A stretch of DNA of 64,000 nucleotides from JAUIBE01 sp035267185. Its GTDB lineage: Bacteria; Pseudomonadota; Gammaproteobacteria; Xanthomonadales; SZUA-36. Of this stretch, positions 31,591 to 41,363 are shown piece by piece. A model generated the notes under the pieces. It saw only the letters and a list, made by a program, of their open reading frames with translations. It searched no databases and had not been told where the DNA came from. The stretch is taken from contig DATFLY010000008.1 of the NCBI GenBank assembly GCA_035267185.1, positions 1-64,000 on the forward strand, given 5' to 3'. The number at the start of each line of letters is the position of its first letter. The first letter of the stretch is position 1. Position numbers and translations under genes: made by a program.

Positions 31591-33153
31591 ATGAAACTAA
31601 CACTGTGGACATATGAAGGACCACCGCATATCGGCGCCATGCGCGTCGCTACTGCGATGGAGGGTCTTCATTATGTACTACACGCCCCGCAGGGAGATAC
31701 TTATGCTGACCTGCTGTTCACCATGATCCAGCGGCTGGATAAACGCCCGCCGGTAACCTATACCACGTTCCAGGCACGAGACCTGGGCGCCGACACCGCC
31801 ACCCTGTTCCAGAATTCGGTTCGTGATGCATGGGAGAGATTTCAGCCGCAGGCAATGATCGTGGGCGCGTCCTGCACTGCTGAATTGATTCAGGATGATC
31901 CAGGCGGCCTGGCCGAAGCGATAAACCTGCCCTGCCCGGTCATTCCACTGGAACTGCCGGCCTACCAACGCAAGGAAAACTGGGGAGCGTCTGAAACCCT
32001 TTATCACCTGGTTCGAGCACTGGCACAACCTGTCGAAAAAGATGCTGAGTCGGCAGAAAAATCAAGCCGCCCCAGCTGCAACATCCTCGGCCCCACGGCC
32101 CTGGGCTTCAGGCATCGGGACGACGTCCGTGAAATCACCCGGATCATTGAGTCGATGGGCATTGAGATTAATCTTGTCGCGCCGATGGGTGCAACTCCGG
32201 CTGATCTGACCAGGATTGGCCATGCAGACTTCAACGTGGTCCTCTACCCGGAAATCGCAGAAACCGCAGCCACCTGGCTCAAGCGCCAGTTTGGCCAGCC
32301 GATGACCACCGTGATTCCCATCGGGGTTGCAGCCACTCGTGAATTTATTCAGGAAGTCGCTGAACTGGCTGGCGTTGATTCTGAAGAAGCTCTCGCCGAC
32401 GGCGAATCCCGCATGCCCTGGTGGTCTCGTTCAATTGATTCAACATACCTGACCGGCAAACGGGTTTTTATTTTCGCAGACGCAACCCATGCAATGGCAG
32501 CAGCCCGCGTGGCCTCGGAAGAGCTGGGCTTTGAAGTGGTCGGGTTGGGAACCTACAGCCGGGAATTTGCCCGCGACATCCGCAAGGCAGCGAAACATTA
32601 CGGTGTTGACCCACTCATCACTGACGACTATCTCGAGGTTGAGGCAAAGGTCCAGGAACTCGGGCCAGAAATCATCCTCGGCACGCAAATGGAGCGCCAT
32701 ATAGCCAAGCGGCTTGGCATTGCCTGTGCAGTCATCTCTTCACCCGTTCATGTCCAGGACTTTCCCGCTGCACACTCTCCGCAAATGGGTTTCGAAGGCG
32801 CTAATGTGCTTTTTGACACATGGGTGCATCCATTGATGATGGGGCTGGAAGAACATTTGCTGGGTATGTTCCGCGAGGACTTCGAATTTGCTAATGATGC
32901 GGCGCCATCGCACCTCGGCGCCGGTCACTCAGGCAGCAAGCCCCAGCCACAGAACACCACCACAGAATCCAACGCAAAACCTTCCGTTGACCAGCCCAGC
33001 TGGACATCGGAAGCGCAGGAGACACTCAACAAGATCCCATTTTTTGTACGCGGTAAAGCACGCAAGAACACAGAGGCTTATGCCGCAGAAAAAGGCCTTG
33101 ATTCAATCACACTGGAAACCCTTTACGATGCCAAAGCGCACTTCTCACGCTAA
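31591..33153 (+). CDS. bchB: Dark-operative protochlorophyllide reductase subunit B
   Basis: NifK-like DPOR subunit of 520 residues. It begins MKLTLWTYEGPPHIGAMRVA; the Asp ligand region YEGPPHIGAMR and the Cys in VGASCTAELIQDDPGG are intact. The last 50 residues (PSWTSEAQETLNKIPFFVRG) are the C-terminal PCP_red helix domain that covers the substrate. A poorly conserved polar linker (GSKPQPQNTTTESNAKPS) joins the two. bchH follows 10 bases downstream. Confidence 0.96.
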   Translation: MKLTLWTYEGPPHIGAMRVATAMEGLHYVLHAPQGDTYADLLFTMIQRLDKRPPVTYTTFQARDLGADTATLFQNSVRDAWERFQPQAMIVGASCTAELIQDDPGGLAEAINLPCPVIPLELPAYQRKENWGASETLYHLVRALAQPVEKDAESAEKSSRPSCNILGPTALGFRHRDDVREITRIIESMGIEINLVAPMGATPADLTRIGHADFNVVLYPEIAETAATWLKRQFGQPMTTVIPIGVAATREFIQEVAELAGVDSEEALADGESRMPWWSRSIDSTYLTGKRVFIFADATHAMAAARVASEELGFEVVGLGTYSREFARDIRKAAKHYGVDPLITDDYLEVEAKVQELGPEIILGTQMERHIAKRLGIACAVISSPVHVQDFPAAHSPQMGFEGANVLFDTWVHPLMMGLEEHLLGMFREDFEFANDAAPSHLGAGHSGSKPQPQNTTTESNAKPSVDQPSWTSEAQETLNKIPFFVRGKARKNTEAYAAEKGLDSITLETLYDAKAHFSR

Positions 33154-33163
33154 AGAAGCCCCG

Positions 33164-36100
33164 ATGCGGGTAGTGATAGTCACGCTGGACGGTCACCTCG
33201 CCGATGCCGCAATGCGCGCTTTTGAAAGGCTCGGTCGGGTCGCCCCGGAAGTCAGCTGCAGCATTCACTGCGCCGGCGAATGGGGAGGCGATCCGAGCCT
33301 TCTGGAGCGCTGCAAGGAAGAAGTTGCCGAGGCCAACATTGTGATTGCCTGCATGCTGTTTGTCGACGAACACATCAAGGCCATCCTGCCATCACTGGAA
33401 GCCAGGCGTCCCGAATGTGATGCCATGCTTTGCTTCGTGTCTTCCGGCGAAATCATGCGCCTGACGCGGATCGGCAACTTTGACATGTCTGCACCACGAA
33501 CAGGACCATTGCGCCTGCTCAGCAAACTGCGAGGCAGCAAAGGCCGCAAGACAGGTAGTGACGGAGCACGTCAGTTAAAGATGCTTCGCCGTTTGCCCAG
33601 AATTCTGAAATTTATTCCGGGAACCGCCCAGGACATCAGGATTTACTTCCTGGCCATGCAGTATTGGCTGGCCGGGTCTGAAGACAATATTCGCAACCTG
33701 ATTGCGATGTCGATTGTTCATTTTGCGAACGGTCCACGGCAGTATCTGCGTGACCGGATTTCAGTTGAAGCACCTGCCGAGTATCCTGAAACCGGCCTCT
33801 ACCATCCGCGTGCAGCCAACACCCTGTTTACCGACATCGAAGAACTGCCACCAGCGCCGAAAGATTGCATCGGTACAGTTGGATTACTTTTGATGCGGTC
33901 TTACGTACTGTCCGGCAACGTCAGGCATTACGATTCTGTCATCCAGGCACTTGAAGACCATGGCCTTCGGGTTGTTCCGGCTTTCGCCGGCGGCCTGGAC
34001 AGTCGCAATGCTGTTTCCAGTTTTTTCCAGAACAAAGATGGTGCGACCATTGATGCGCTGGTCTCACTGACCGGCTTTTCACTGGTCGGCGGACCGGCTT
34101 ATAACGATTCGCAAGCTGCGGTTGATGTCCTGAGCGATCTGGATGTCCCTTACATGGCAGCCCATGCCACTGAATTTCAGTCGCTGGAGGCGTGGTCAGC
34201 ATCTGAAAGCGGCCTTCTTCCTGTTGAAACCACCATGATGATCGCCATCCCAGAACTGGACGGCGCTGCCGGACCCATTCTGTTCGGCGGACGTTCCCAG
34301 GAAGCGGTCGGGTCACGAAAACGTGATCTTCGGCCCCAGCCCGAGAGAACATCCAGGCTGGCAGCCCGAATTGCAAAGATGGTGAAACTACGCAGCAAAC
34401 CAGCCAGCCAACGCAAACTGGCGATCATTCTGTTCAATTTCCCTCCCAACGCCGGAGCCGTAGGAACCGCTGCACACCTTGATGTTTTTAGTTCACTTTT
34501 CAATACTTTAAAAGAATTATCTCAACAAGGTTATTCGGTTGATGTTCCGGAAAGTGTTGATGCCTTACGCGACAGCATCCTGCATGGGAATTCAGATCAG
34601 TATGGTAGCGATGCCAATGTCTGCGCCCGCATCGATGTGAATTCACACGTGCGCACACTGCCCTGGCTTCCCGAGATTGAAAAAGCCTGGGGCCCGGCGC
34701 CTGGCAAGCACCAGACCGACGGTCGTTCCATCCATGTTCTGGGGAGACAGTTTGGCAATATCCTGGTCGGCATCCAGCCGTCATTTGGATATGAAGGTGA
34801 TCCGATGCGCCTGCTGTTTGATCGCAACATGGCACCGACGCATGCCTTCACAGCTTTTTACCAATACCTTTCGAACGAATACGGTGCCGATGCCCTGTTA
34901 CATTTCGGCACCCATGGCGGACTGGAATTCATGCCCGGCAAGCAATCCGGAATGAGCGAAGCCTGCTGGCCTGATCGTCTGGTCGGCGAAATGCCAAATT
35001 TCTATCTCTATGCAGCCAACAATCCATCCGAAGGCACCATTGCCAAGAGAAGGTCTGGGGCCACGCTGGTGACCTACCTCACACCGCCACTCGCCCAGGC
35101 AGGCCTATACAGCGAACTGCATGACCTGCAGTCATCGATTGATCGTTGGCGTGGACTGGATCCGGATGCGGAGACTGAATACGCAGACCTGGCCCGGCTG
35201 ATCCAGGAACAGGCCGCGGGCCTGGAACTTGTTGAAGCGGAGCCGATGTGGGTGGAATCGGTCGATGAACAAGTTGCAAACCTGATTGAAAAACTGCGTG
35301 AATTCAGGGACGCGCTGATTCCTGTCGGAATGCATGTGCTGGGTGAAACCCCAGATGAAGAACAGCGCAAACAGTGGCTCACCACCCTGGTCAACGAACA
35401 TGCCGACGGGGAAGATGAAGAACGGGCGGCTGCTATGTCTCGTTTCGAAAAAGTGGAAACCCATCTGCAGCACAACCAGGAACTGGCTTCTCTGATGCAT
35501 GCTCTGGAAGGTGGATTTGTGAAACCAGCCCCCGGCGGCGATCTTCTGAACAACCCGGACATACTGCCGACCGGCCGCAACATGCATGGCTTTGACCCTT
35601 CGAAATTGCCGAGCAGCTATGCGCTCAGATCCGGGGCACGCCAGGCCGACCAGGTACTGCAACGCTACGTGATGGACAGCGGCGATTTCCCCAAGGCCGT
35701 TGCCATGGTGCTTTGGGGTTCCGATAACCTTAAAAGTGAAGGCGGTCCTATTGCCCAGGCACTCTGGTTGATGGGCGCGAAACCACGAAACGACGGCTAT
35801 GGCCGCCTGTGTGGTGCAGAACTGATTCCACTGGAAGAACTTGGTCGACCACGCATCGACGTGGTGATGACCCTGAGCGGTATTTTCCGGGATCTGCTTC
35901 CTGCGCAAACCAAGTTACTGGCAGAAGCCGCCTACCTTGCAGCCAGCGCCGATGAGCCGCTCGATCAGAATTTCGTCCGGGCCCACGTGCTGGCTTACCA
36001 GGAAGAAACCGACTGCGACATTGAATCCGCGTGTTTGCGAGTGTTCAGTAATGCCGCTGGCGCTTATGGCTCCAATGTCAATCACCTGGTCGAGGATGGT

Positions 36101-36769
36101 TCATGGACTGACGAAGATGAACTCGCAGAGCAGTTCAGTCGCCGCAAGTGTTTTGCCTATGGTCGCGAAGGAGGTCCAAACCGCAATGCGGAACTCCTCA
36201 ACCATGCACTGGCTCACGTTGACCTGACCTTCCAGAACCTGGAGTCAGCAGAACTGGGCGTGACAACCATCGATCACTATTTCGACACGCTCGGCGGCAT
36301 CAGCCGCGCAGCCAAGAGAGCCAAGGGCGGAAAAGATGTGGAAATCTACATCGGCGACCAGACCCGTGGCAAAAACGTTGTCAGGACGCTCGCCGACCAG
36401 GTTGAACTGGAAACCCGCACACGGCTTCTCAACCCGACCTGGTATGAAGGCCTGCTTGAACACGGCTATGAAGGCGTCAGGCAAATCGAAAGCCACGTTT
36501 CAAACACCATGGGTTGGTCTGCAACCACGCACAAGGTTGCTCCATGGGTATATCAGCAACTGACCAAGACATTCGTACTCGACGATGATATGCGTCGTCG
36601 CCTGGCAAGACTCAACCCGGTGGCATCAGCCCGCGTTGCAAATCGTTTGCTTGAAGCACACGAGCGCAACTACTGGCAGCCCGATGAAGAAACACTGGCC
36701 AAGCTGGAACAGGCCGGCGAAGAACTGGAAGACCATCTTGAAGGCGTCTCGGAGGTCGCCGCAGCATGA
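33164..36769 (+). CDS. bchH: Magnesium chelatase subunit H
   Basis: Porphyrin-binding catalytic subunit of 1201 residues that inserts Mg2+ into protoporphyrin IX with BchI and BchD. I start at the ATG at 33164 (MRVVIVTLDGHLADA), 10 bases behind bchB; the longer frame would run deep into bchB. CobN-type blocks are present: LLHFGTHGGLEFMPGKQSG, the N-terminal FVSSGEIMRLTRIGNF and YGREGGPNRNAELLNHALAHV near the end. It overlaps bchL by 4 bases. Length fits the BchH family (about 1190-1250). A rival start at 33128 would place 12 residues inside bchB. Confidence 0.96.
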   Translation: MRVVIVTLDGHLADAAMRAFERLGRVAPEVSCSIHCAGEWGGDPSLLERCKEEVAEANIVIACMLFVDEHIKAILPSLEARRPECDAMLCFVSSGEIMRLTRIGNFDMSAPRTGPLRLLSKLRGSKGRKTGSDGARQLKMLRRLPRILKFIPGTAQDIRIYFLAMQYWLAGSEDNIRNLIAMSIVHFANGPRQYLRDRISVEAPAEYPETGLYHPRAANTLFTDIEELPPAPKDCIGTVGLLLMRSYVLSGNVRHYDSVIQALEDHGLRVVPAFAGGLDSRNAVSSFFQNKDGATIDALVSLTGFSLVGGPAYNDSQAAVDVLSDLDVPYMAAHATEFQSLEAWSASESGLLPVETTMMIAIPELDGAAGPILFGGRSQEAVGSRKRDLRPQPERTSRLAARIAKMVKLRSKPASQRKLAIILFNFPPNAGAVGTAAHLDVFSSLFNTLKELSQQGYSVDVPESVDALRDSILHGNSDQYGSDANVCARIDVNSHVRTLPWLPEIEKAWGPAPGKHQTDGRSIHVLGRQFGNILVGIQPSFGYEGDPMRLLFDRNMAPTHAFTAFYQYLSNEYGADALLHFGTHGGLEFMPGKQSGMSEACWPDRLVGEMPNFYLYAANNPSEGTIAKRRSGATLVTYLTPPLAQAGLYSELHDLQSSIDRWRGLDPDAETEYADLARLIQEQAAGLELVEAEPMWVESVDEQVANLIEKLREFRDALIPVGMHVLGETPDEEQRKQWLTTLVNEHADGEDEERAAAMSRFEKVETHLQHNQELASLMHALEGGFVKPAPGGDLLNNPDILPTGRNMHGFDPSKLPSSYALRSGARQADQVLQRYVMDSGDFPKAVAMVLWGSDNLKSEGGPIAQALWLMGAKPRNDGYGRLCGAELIPLEELGRPRIDVVMTLSGIFRDLLPAQTKLLAEAAYLAASADEPLDQNFVRAHVLAYQEETDCDIESACLRVFSNAAGAYGSNVNHLVEDGSWTDEDELAEQFSRRKCFAYGREGGPNRNAELLNHALAHVDLTFQNLESAELGVTTIDHYFDTLGGISRAAKRAKGGKDVEIYIGDQTRGKNVVRTLADQVELETRTRLLNPTWYEGLLEHGYEGVRQIESHVSNTMGWSATTHKVAPWVYQQLTKTFVLDDDMRRRLARLNPVASARVANRLLEAHERNYWQPDEETLAKLEQAGEELEDHLEGVSEVAAA

Positions 36770-37683
36770 GCACTCAAGCAGCACAATCCGCTTCAATTCC
36801 ACTCAGGATGGTCAAGCCTCCTGCCGACGGAGCTGGCAGCGTTCAGGTACAACTTGACCCTGAAGACAAAATCAGTGGCGCCAAGGTTTTCGCCGTTTAC
36901 GGCAAAGGCGGCATTGGCAAATCAACCACTTCATCCAACCTGTCTGTAGCATTTTCCAAACTCGGGAAACGTGTTTTGCAGATCGGCTGTGATCCCAAGC
37001 ATGACTCAACGTTCACGCTGACCAAGTCTCTTGTTCCAACAGTCATCGATGTTCTCGAGGAAGTGGAATTTCATTCCGAGGAACTGCGAACCGATGATTT
37101 CGTCTACGAAGGCTACAACGGGGTCATGTGCGTTGAAGCAGGTGGCCCACCAGCCGGTACAGGTTGCGGTGGCTACGTGGTTGGCCAGACCGTCAAACTC
37201 CTGAAACAGCACCACCTGCTGGAAGACACAGATGTGGTGATATTCGATGTTCTTGGTGACGTGGTTTGCGGCGGTTTTGCAGCGCCCCTGCAGCATGCGG
37301 ACCGCGCCCTGATCGTCACTGCCAATGATTTCGATTCCATATTTGCCATGAATCGGATCGTGACGGCCATCAATGCCAAATCCAAGAATTACAAGGTGCA
37401 GGTGGGAGGCGTCATTGCAAACCGCAGCGCTGGCACTGACCAGATTGATGGATTCAACGAACGGGTTGGGCTGCAACGCGTCGCTCATTTCCCGGACCTG
37501 GACGTCATCCGCCGCAGCCGACTCAAGAAATCAACACTGTTCGAGATGGAGACAACACCGGAACTGGAAGCAGTTCAGCAGGAGTACATGCGGCTCGCCC
37601 AGTCTCTTTTGGATGGTGTCGACCCGCTGGTCGCAACCCCGATGAAAGACCGCGAAATCTTTGACTTCCTGGGCTTCGATTGA
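36766..37683 (+). CDS. bchL: Dark-operative protochlorophyllide reductase ATPase subunit L
   Basis: NifH-like electron donor to BchNB, 305 residues. The P-loop YGKGGIGKSTTSSNL lies at about residues 45-59. The [4Fe-4S] cluster bridging cysteines are in GPPAGTGCGGYVVG and DVLGDVVCGGFAAP, and switch region DPKHDSTFTL is present. An N-terminal extension of about 35 residues (SIPLRMVKPPADGAGSVQVQ) precedes the fold, as in other proteobacterial BchL. Coupled to bchH by a 4-base overlap; its stop overlaps a TTG that has been read as a bchM start. Confidence 0.96.
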   Translation: MSTQAAQSASIPLRMVKPPADGAGSVQVQLDPEDKISGAKVFAVYGKGGIGKSTTSSNLSVAFSKLGKRVLQIGCDPKHDSTFTLTKSLVPTVIDVLEEVEFHSEELRTDDFVYEGYNGVMCVEAGGPPAGTGCGGYVVGQTVKLLKQHHLLEDTDVVIFDVLGDVVCGGFAAPLQHADRALIVTANDFDSIFAMNRIVTAINAKSKNYKVQVGGVIANRSAGTDQIDGFNERVGLQRVAHFPDLDVIRRSRLKKSTLFEMETTPELEAVQQEYMRLAQSLLDGVDPLVATPMKDREIFDFLGFD

Positions 37684-37694
37684 GCAAGGACCGA

Positions 37695-38435
37695 ATGAAC
37701 AGCACGACTTACATTGAACGCCGCCAGGAACTGTCCGAGTATTTTGACCGGACCGCGGCAAAAACGTGGGAAAGACTGACTTCCGACGCGCCGGTTGGGC
37801 GCGTGAGGGCGACTGTCCGTGAAGGTCGTGACCGTATGCGCAATAACCTGCTGAGCTGGCTGCCCCGGGACATGAGGGGGCTTCATCTGCTGGACGCAGG
37901 CTGTGGCACCGGTGCTTTGGCTATGGAAGCCGCCCAACGCGGTGCACATGTCACGGCAATAGACATCTCGCCGACGCTGGTTGACCTGGCCCGGCAACGA
38001 ACACCTGAAGAAATAATCGAGCTCATCGACTACCAGGTCGGAGATATGCTCAAGCCCGAAATCAATAACCGGGACGGCAAATTCGACTACATCGTATCGA
38101 TGGACTCGCTGATTCACTATCGCAGACCGGACATGGTGGCTGCAATTCAGACATTGTCTGAAATGTGCCGCAGCGGCCTGCTGGTGACCTTCGCGCCTCG
38201 AACGGTCCCGCTTGCAATCATGCATGCCGTGGGCCGACTGATTCCAAACCGATCTCACCGTGCGCCAGCGATTGAACCGGTTTCGGAGTCAGCGTTGCGC
38301 GAAGGGTTAACAGAGGCAATGGCCTCACAGCACTGGAGGCTCGGTCGCAGTGAGCGGGTTTCCGGTGGTTTTTACATATCCCAGGCTTTAGAACTGGTTA
38401 GAACGGACTCGCATCCGGAGAAGACCCAGGCATAA
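37695..38435 (+). CDS. bchM: Mg-protoporphyrin IX methyltransferase
   Basis: SAM-dependent enzyme of 246 residues that methylates the 13-propionate of Mg-protoporphyrin IX. SAM motif LLDAGCGTGALAMEAAQRGA at about residues 62-81, then VTAIDISPTLVDLARQR and FDYIVSMDSLIHYRRPDM. I take the ATG at 37695, with AAGGA 4 bases upstream, rather than the TTG overlapping the bchL stop. The C-terminus ending ERVSGGFYISQALELVR is the usual BchM finish. Substrate is supplied by BchHID; its product feeds AcsF, also in this run. Confidence 0.95.
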   Translation: MNSTTYIERRQELSEYFDRTAAKTWERLTSDAPVGRVRATVREGRDRMRNNLLSWLPRDMRGLHLLDAGCGTGALAMEAAQRGAHVTAIDISPTLVDLARQRTPEEIIELIDYQVGDMLKPEINNRDGKFDYIVSMDSLIHYRRPDMVAAIQTLSEMCRSGLLVTFAPRTVPLAIMHAVGRLIPNRSHRAPAIEPVSESALREGLTEAMASQHWRLGRSERVSGGFYISQALELVRTDSHPEKTQA

Positions 38436-38439
38436 CAAC

Positions 38440-39873
38440 GTGAAATCACTGAATAACAAACTGGCCAGCACCTGGACCCGTATCGGGCCGGAATTGCTAC
38501 CGTTTGCAGATGCGGCCAGCAAGGACCTTCCACTGGGTCGCCTTCTGCGCCTGTCGTTGTTCCAGGTCTCGGTTGGTATGGCGGCGGTGCTCCTGACGGG
38601 CACGCTCAACCGGGTCATGATCGTTGAGCTTGGCTTACCAGTCTGGCTGGTGGCCACCATGGTTGCCCTGCCACTGGTGTTCGCACCATTCAGGGCACTG
38701 ATCGGGTTCCGCTCTGATGTTTATGAATCAAAGCTGGGATGGCGACGGGTACCGTTCATCTGGATGGGCACGCTGTTGCAGTTTGGCGGTTTCGCGATCA
38801 TGCCTTTCGCCCTGATCTTACTCTCGGGCGACTCAAACGGACCGCCAATATATGGCCAGGCTGGCGCTGCGCTGGCCTTCCTGCTGGTTGGTGCCGGAAT
38901 GCACACAACCCAGACTGCCGGGTTGGCACTGGCCACTGACCTGGCGCCTGCCGAAACCAGGCCAAGGGTTGTCGCCCTGTTATTTGTCTCTTTGTTGCTG
39001 GGAATGTTCATCAGCGCGCTGGTTTTCGGCCTGCTACTAACAGATTTCAGCCAGTTGCGCCTGATCAAGGTGGTTCAGGGTGCCGCCGCCGTCACGATGG
39101 TGCTGAACATCATTGCCCTGTGGAAACAGGAAAGTCGCGATCCCAGGCGCACGACCAGGAAAGAATCTGACCCCACCTTCAAAGAAGCATGGCAACTTCT
39201 GACAAAGAACAACGGTTCGATTCGATTACTGGTTGCTGTTGCGTTGGGCACCATTGGATTTGCCATGCAGGATGTTTTACTGGAGCCATTTGGCGGACAG
39301 ATCCTGGGTTTATCCGTGGCCTCCACCACCGTCCTGACCGCACTGTTTACTGGCGGGGCTTTGATCGCTTTTGCGATCGCAGCACGCTGTCTGAGTCGTG
39401 ATACCGACCCTCACCGACTCGCAGGATACGGGGCACTGATCGGTGTTTTTGCATTTGCAATCGTTGCCCTGATCAGCGTTTTGCAGTCCGTATGGGCATT
39501 CAGGGTCGGTGTTGTATTGATTGGTTTAGGCAGCGGGCTTTTTGCTGTCGGCACATTGTCAGCTGCAATGAACCTGGCGACATCTGCCGGCAGTGGTCTG
39601 GCACTGGGTGCCTGGGGCGCGGTTAATGCAACTGCAACGGGCATCGGTATTTTCGCTGGTGGCGCCCTGCGTGACGGGTTTACCAGCCTGATGACTGCCG
39701 GATACCTGTGGCCAGGGTTTTCCAGCCCTGCAGCCGGCTACGCTTTCGTTTATCAAATTGAAGTCTTCCTCATGTTCGCGACGCTGATCGTCATTGGACC
39801 CCTGGCTCGACACCAGGTGCGGAGTGAAGACAAGTCCCTGGAAAAATTCGGCCTGGCCGAACATCCGGGGTAA
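38440..39873 (+). CDS. lhaA: LH1 assembly factor LhaA (BCD-family MFS protein)
   Basis: Twelve-span protein of 477 residues of the PucC/LhaA group. The GTG start at 38440 is 4 bases behind bchM. Landmarks are LTGTLNRVMIVELGLP near residue 60, GFRSDVYESKLGWRRVPFIW, and the late block LGAWGAVNATATGIG. It lies between bchM and puhA, the standard place of lhaA, whose product is needed for LH1 assembly around the reaction centre. It is a clear paralogue of the transporter in the bchG operon, but only this copy has the lhaA location. Confidence 0.92.
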   Translation: MKSLNNKLASTWTRIGPELLPFADAASKDLPLGRLLRLSLFQVSVGMAAVLLTGTLNRVMIVELGLPVWLVATMVALPLVFAPFRALIGFRSDVYESKLGWRRVPFIWMGTLLQFGGFAIMPFALILLSGDSNGPPIYGQAGAALAFLLVGAGMHTTQTAGLALATDLAPAETRPRVVALLFVSLLLGMFISALVFGLLLTDFSQLRLIKVVQGAAAVTMVLNIIALWKQESRDPRRTTRKESDPTFKEAWQLLTKNNGSIRLLVAVALGTIGFAMQDVLLEPFGGQILGLSVASTTVLTALFTGGALIAFAIAARCLSRDTDPHRLAGYGALIGVFAFAIVALISVLQSVWAFRVGVVLIGLGSGLFAVGTLSAAMNLATSAGSGLALGAWGAVNATATGIGIFAGGALRDGFTSLMTAGYLWPGFSSPAAGYAFVYQIEVFLMFATLIVIGPLARHQVRSEDKSLEKFGLAEHPG

Positions 39874-39901
39874 AACCTGGCATCGAAGGAGGTGCGACAT
39901 T

Positions 39902-40669
39902 ATGGGTTTATCAAGTTCAATTGATCTCGCAGAGATCCTGTTCACCCTTTTCTGGCTGTTCTTTATCGGGCTGATTTTTTATCTCAGACGTGAGGACAAG
40001 CGGGAGGGATACCCCCTGGAGTCTGATCGTTCCGGCAACATCACGGTTCAGGGCTTTCCTGCAATGCCACCAGCCAAGACATACGATGTTCCGAATGTTG
40101 GCACCGTGACCGTGCCGCGTGATGACTCAAATGACAACCACATTGCAGGTGAACCGGCATCAGCCCAGCCTGGCGCGCCACTGGTGCCAACTGGCAATCC
40201 GATGCACGACAGGATTGGTCCCGGCACCTGGTCGATGCGCCGGGACGCGCCAGACCTGACGATGGATGGAAAACCACGGATCATTCCAATGAGAAGCGCC
40301 GAAGGATTCCATGTCGACAAACGAGACCCCAACCCCATTGGCATGCCCGTGGTTGGCGCCGACAAGGAGATTGCCGGAACTGTGAAAGATGTCTGGGTCG
40401 ACCTCGGCGAACCCATGATCGAGTACTTCGAAGTTGCCCTTGCCGATGAACACGGTGGCCGAAACGTGATGGTGCCTCTCAGGTTCGCCAAGGTGCACAG
40501 GCGTCAGCGGATTATCGAGGTCAATGCAATCTACTCGCATCAGTTCGCTGATGTTCCGGCATTGGCATCTGACCAGCAGATTACCTGCCTGGAAGAAGAC
40601 AAGGTCTGCGCCTACTTCGGTGGCGGAACCATGTATGCCGATGAAAAACGCCAGGAGCCATTGGTTTGA
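39902..40669 (+). CDS. puhA: Photosynthetic reaction centre H subunit
   Basis: Reaction-centre H protein of 255 residues. Start ATG at 39902 behind a very strong AAGGAGGT site; the longer frame upstream is inside lhaA. One N-terminal span (LAEILFTLFWLFFIGLIFYL) is followed by RREDKREGYPLE, the membrane-surface segment, and then a PRC-barrel domain (FHVDKRDPNPIGMPVVGADK, TVKDVWVDLGEPMIEYFEV). It caps the cytoplasmic face of L/M and shapes proton delivery to QB. Overlaps puhB by 4 bases. Length fits the family. Confidence 0.96.
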   Translation: MGLSSSIDLAEILFTLFWLFFIGLIFYLRREDKREGYPLESDRSGNITVQGFPAMPPAKTYDVPNVGTVTVPRDDSNDNHIAGEPASAQPGAPLVPTGNPMHDRIGPGTWSMRRDAPDLTMDGKPRIIPMRSAEGFHVDKRDPNPIGMPVVGADKEIAGTVKDVWVDLGEPMIEYFEVALADEHGGRNVMVPLRFAKVHRRQRIIEVNAIYSHQFADVPALASDQQITCLEEDKVCAYFGGGTMYADEKRQEPLV

Positions 40670-41358
40670 GCAGTTTCACCGAACACGAACTTGATCCGGC
40701 GGTCGGGCTGCCCGAGGGTCTGCCTGAAGGTGAATTCCTTCGCTGGCAGGGAAAGCCTGTCTGGTTGGATCTGGCCACCACGGTATTTCACGTTCGCAAG
40801 ATTGCGATTTATTTTTCAGCCTTGTTGTTGCTCAGAGCCTTCATCCTCCTGGGAGAAGGATTGCCAGCAGGTGAAATTGCAAGTTCCACCTTGAGCTTTG
40901 TGGTACTCGCCATCGTGGCACTGGGCGTGCTTTGCCTGCTGGGTTGGCTGACGGCCCGGGCCTGTCGCTACACAATCACCAATCGTCGAGTGGTGATTCG
41001 CAGCGGCGTCGCCCTTCCCGTTACGGTTAACCTGCCTTTCAGCCGCATTGTATCTGCAGACTACCGGGAGAGGCGCGATGGCTGTGGTGACATCGTCCTG
41101 ACCATGAATGATTCCGAACGCCCCTCCTGGATGATCCTGTGGCCGTTTGTGCGTCCATGGAGCGTGGCAAAAGTCCGCCCCATGTTGCGCGCTCTTCCCG
41201 AGTCGGCCAGGGTTGCGGAAATTATTCGTGATGCCCTGGTTGATTTCAGCAAAACCGGGACCGAGGAAGACATGACACCCAGGATCAGGCCAGTCTCTGA
41301 TTCGAAGAAACCTTCTGCCCACGAGTTTTCAGCAATCTCCGGTTCGGGAGTTGCCTGA
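40666..41358 (+). CDS. puhB: Photosynthetic complex assembly protein PuhB
   Basis: Product of 230 residues with three membrane spans and PH-like (YdbS type) region. The N-terminus LPEGEFLRWQGKPVWLDLAT and the later CRYTITNRRVVIRSGVALP are PuhB landmarks. Start is a TTG overlapping the puhA stop (TTGA) with AGGAG upstream. PuhB is required for reaction-centre assembly and works with LhaA and PuhC. The C-terminus is charged and soluble. No anomaly beyond the rare start codon. Confidence 0.92.
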   Translation: MSSFTEHELDPAVGLPEGLPEGEFLRWQGKPVWLDLATTVFHVRKIAIYFSALLLLRAFILLGEGLPAGEIASSTLSFVVLAIVALGVLCLLGWLTARACRYTITNRRVVIRSGVALPVTVNLPFSRIVSADYRERRDGCGDIVLTMNDSERPSWMILWPFVRPWSVAKVRPMLRALPESARVAEIIRDALVDFSKTGTEEDMTPRIRPVSDSKKPSAHEFSAISGSGVA

Positions 41359-41363
41359 GAGTC

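Noticed and set aside
32888..33163. Upstream extension of bchH to 32888
   Set aside because: It overlaps the conserved C-terminal domain of bchB; MRVVIVTLDGHLADA at 33164 is the family start.
37680..37694. TTG at 37680 as bchM start
   Set aside because: The ATG at 37695 has AAGGA directly upstream and the five extra residues add nothing conserved.
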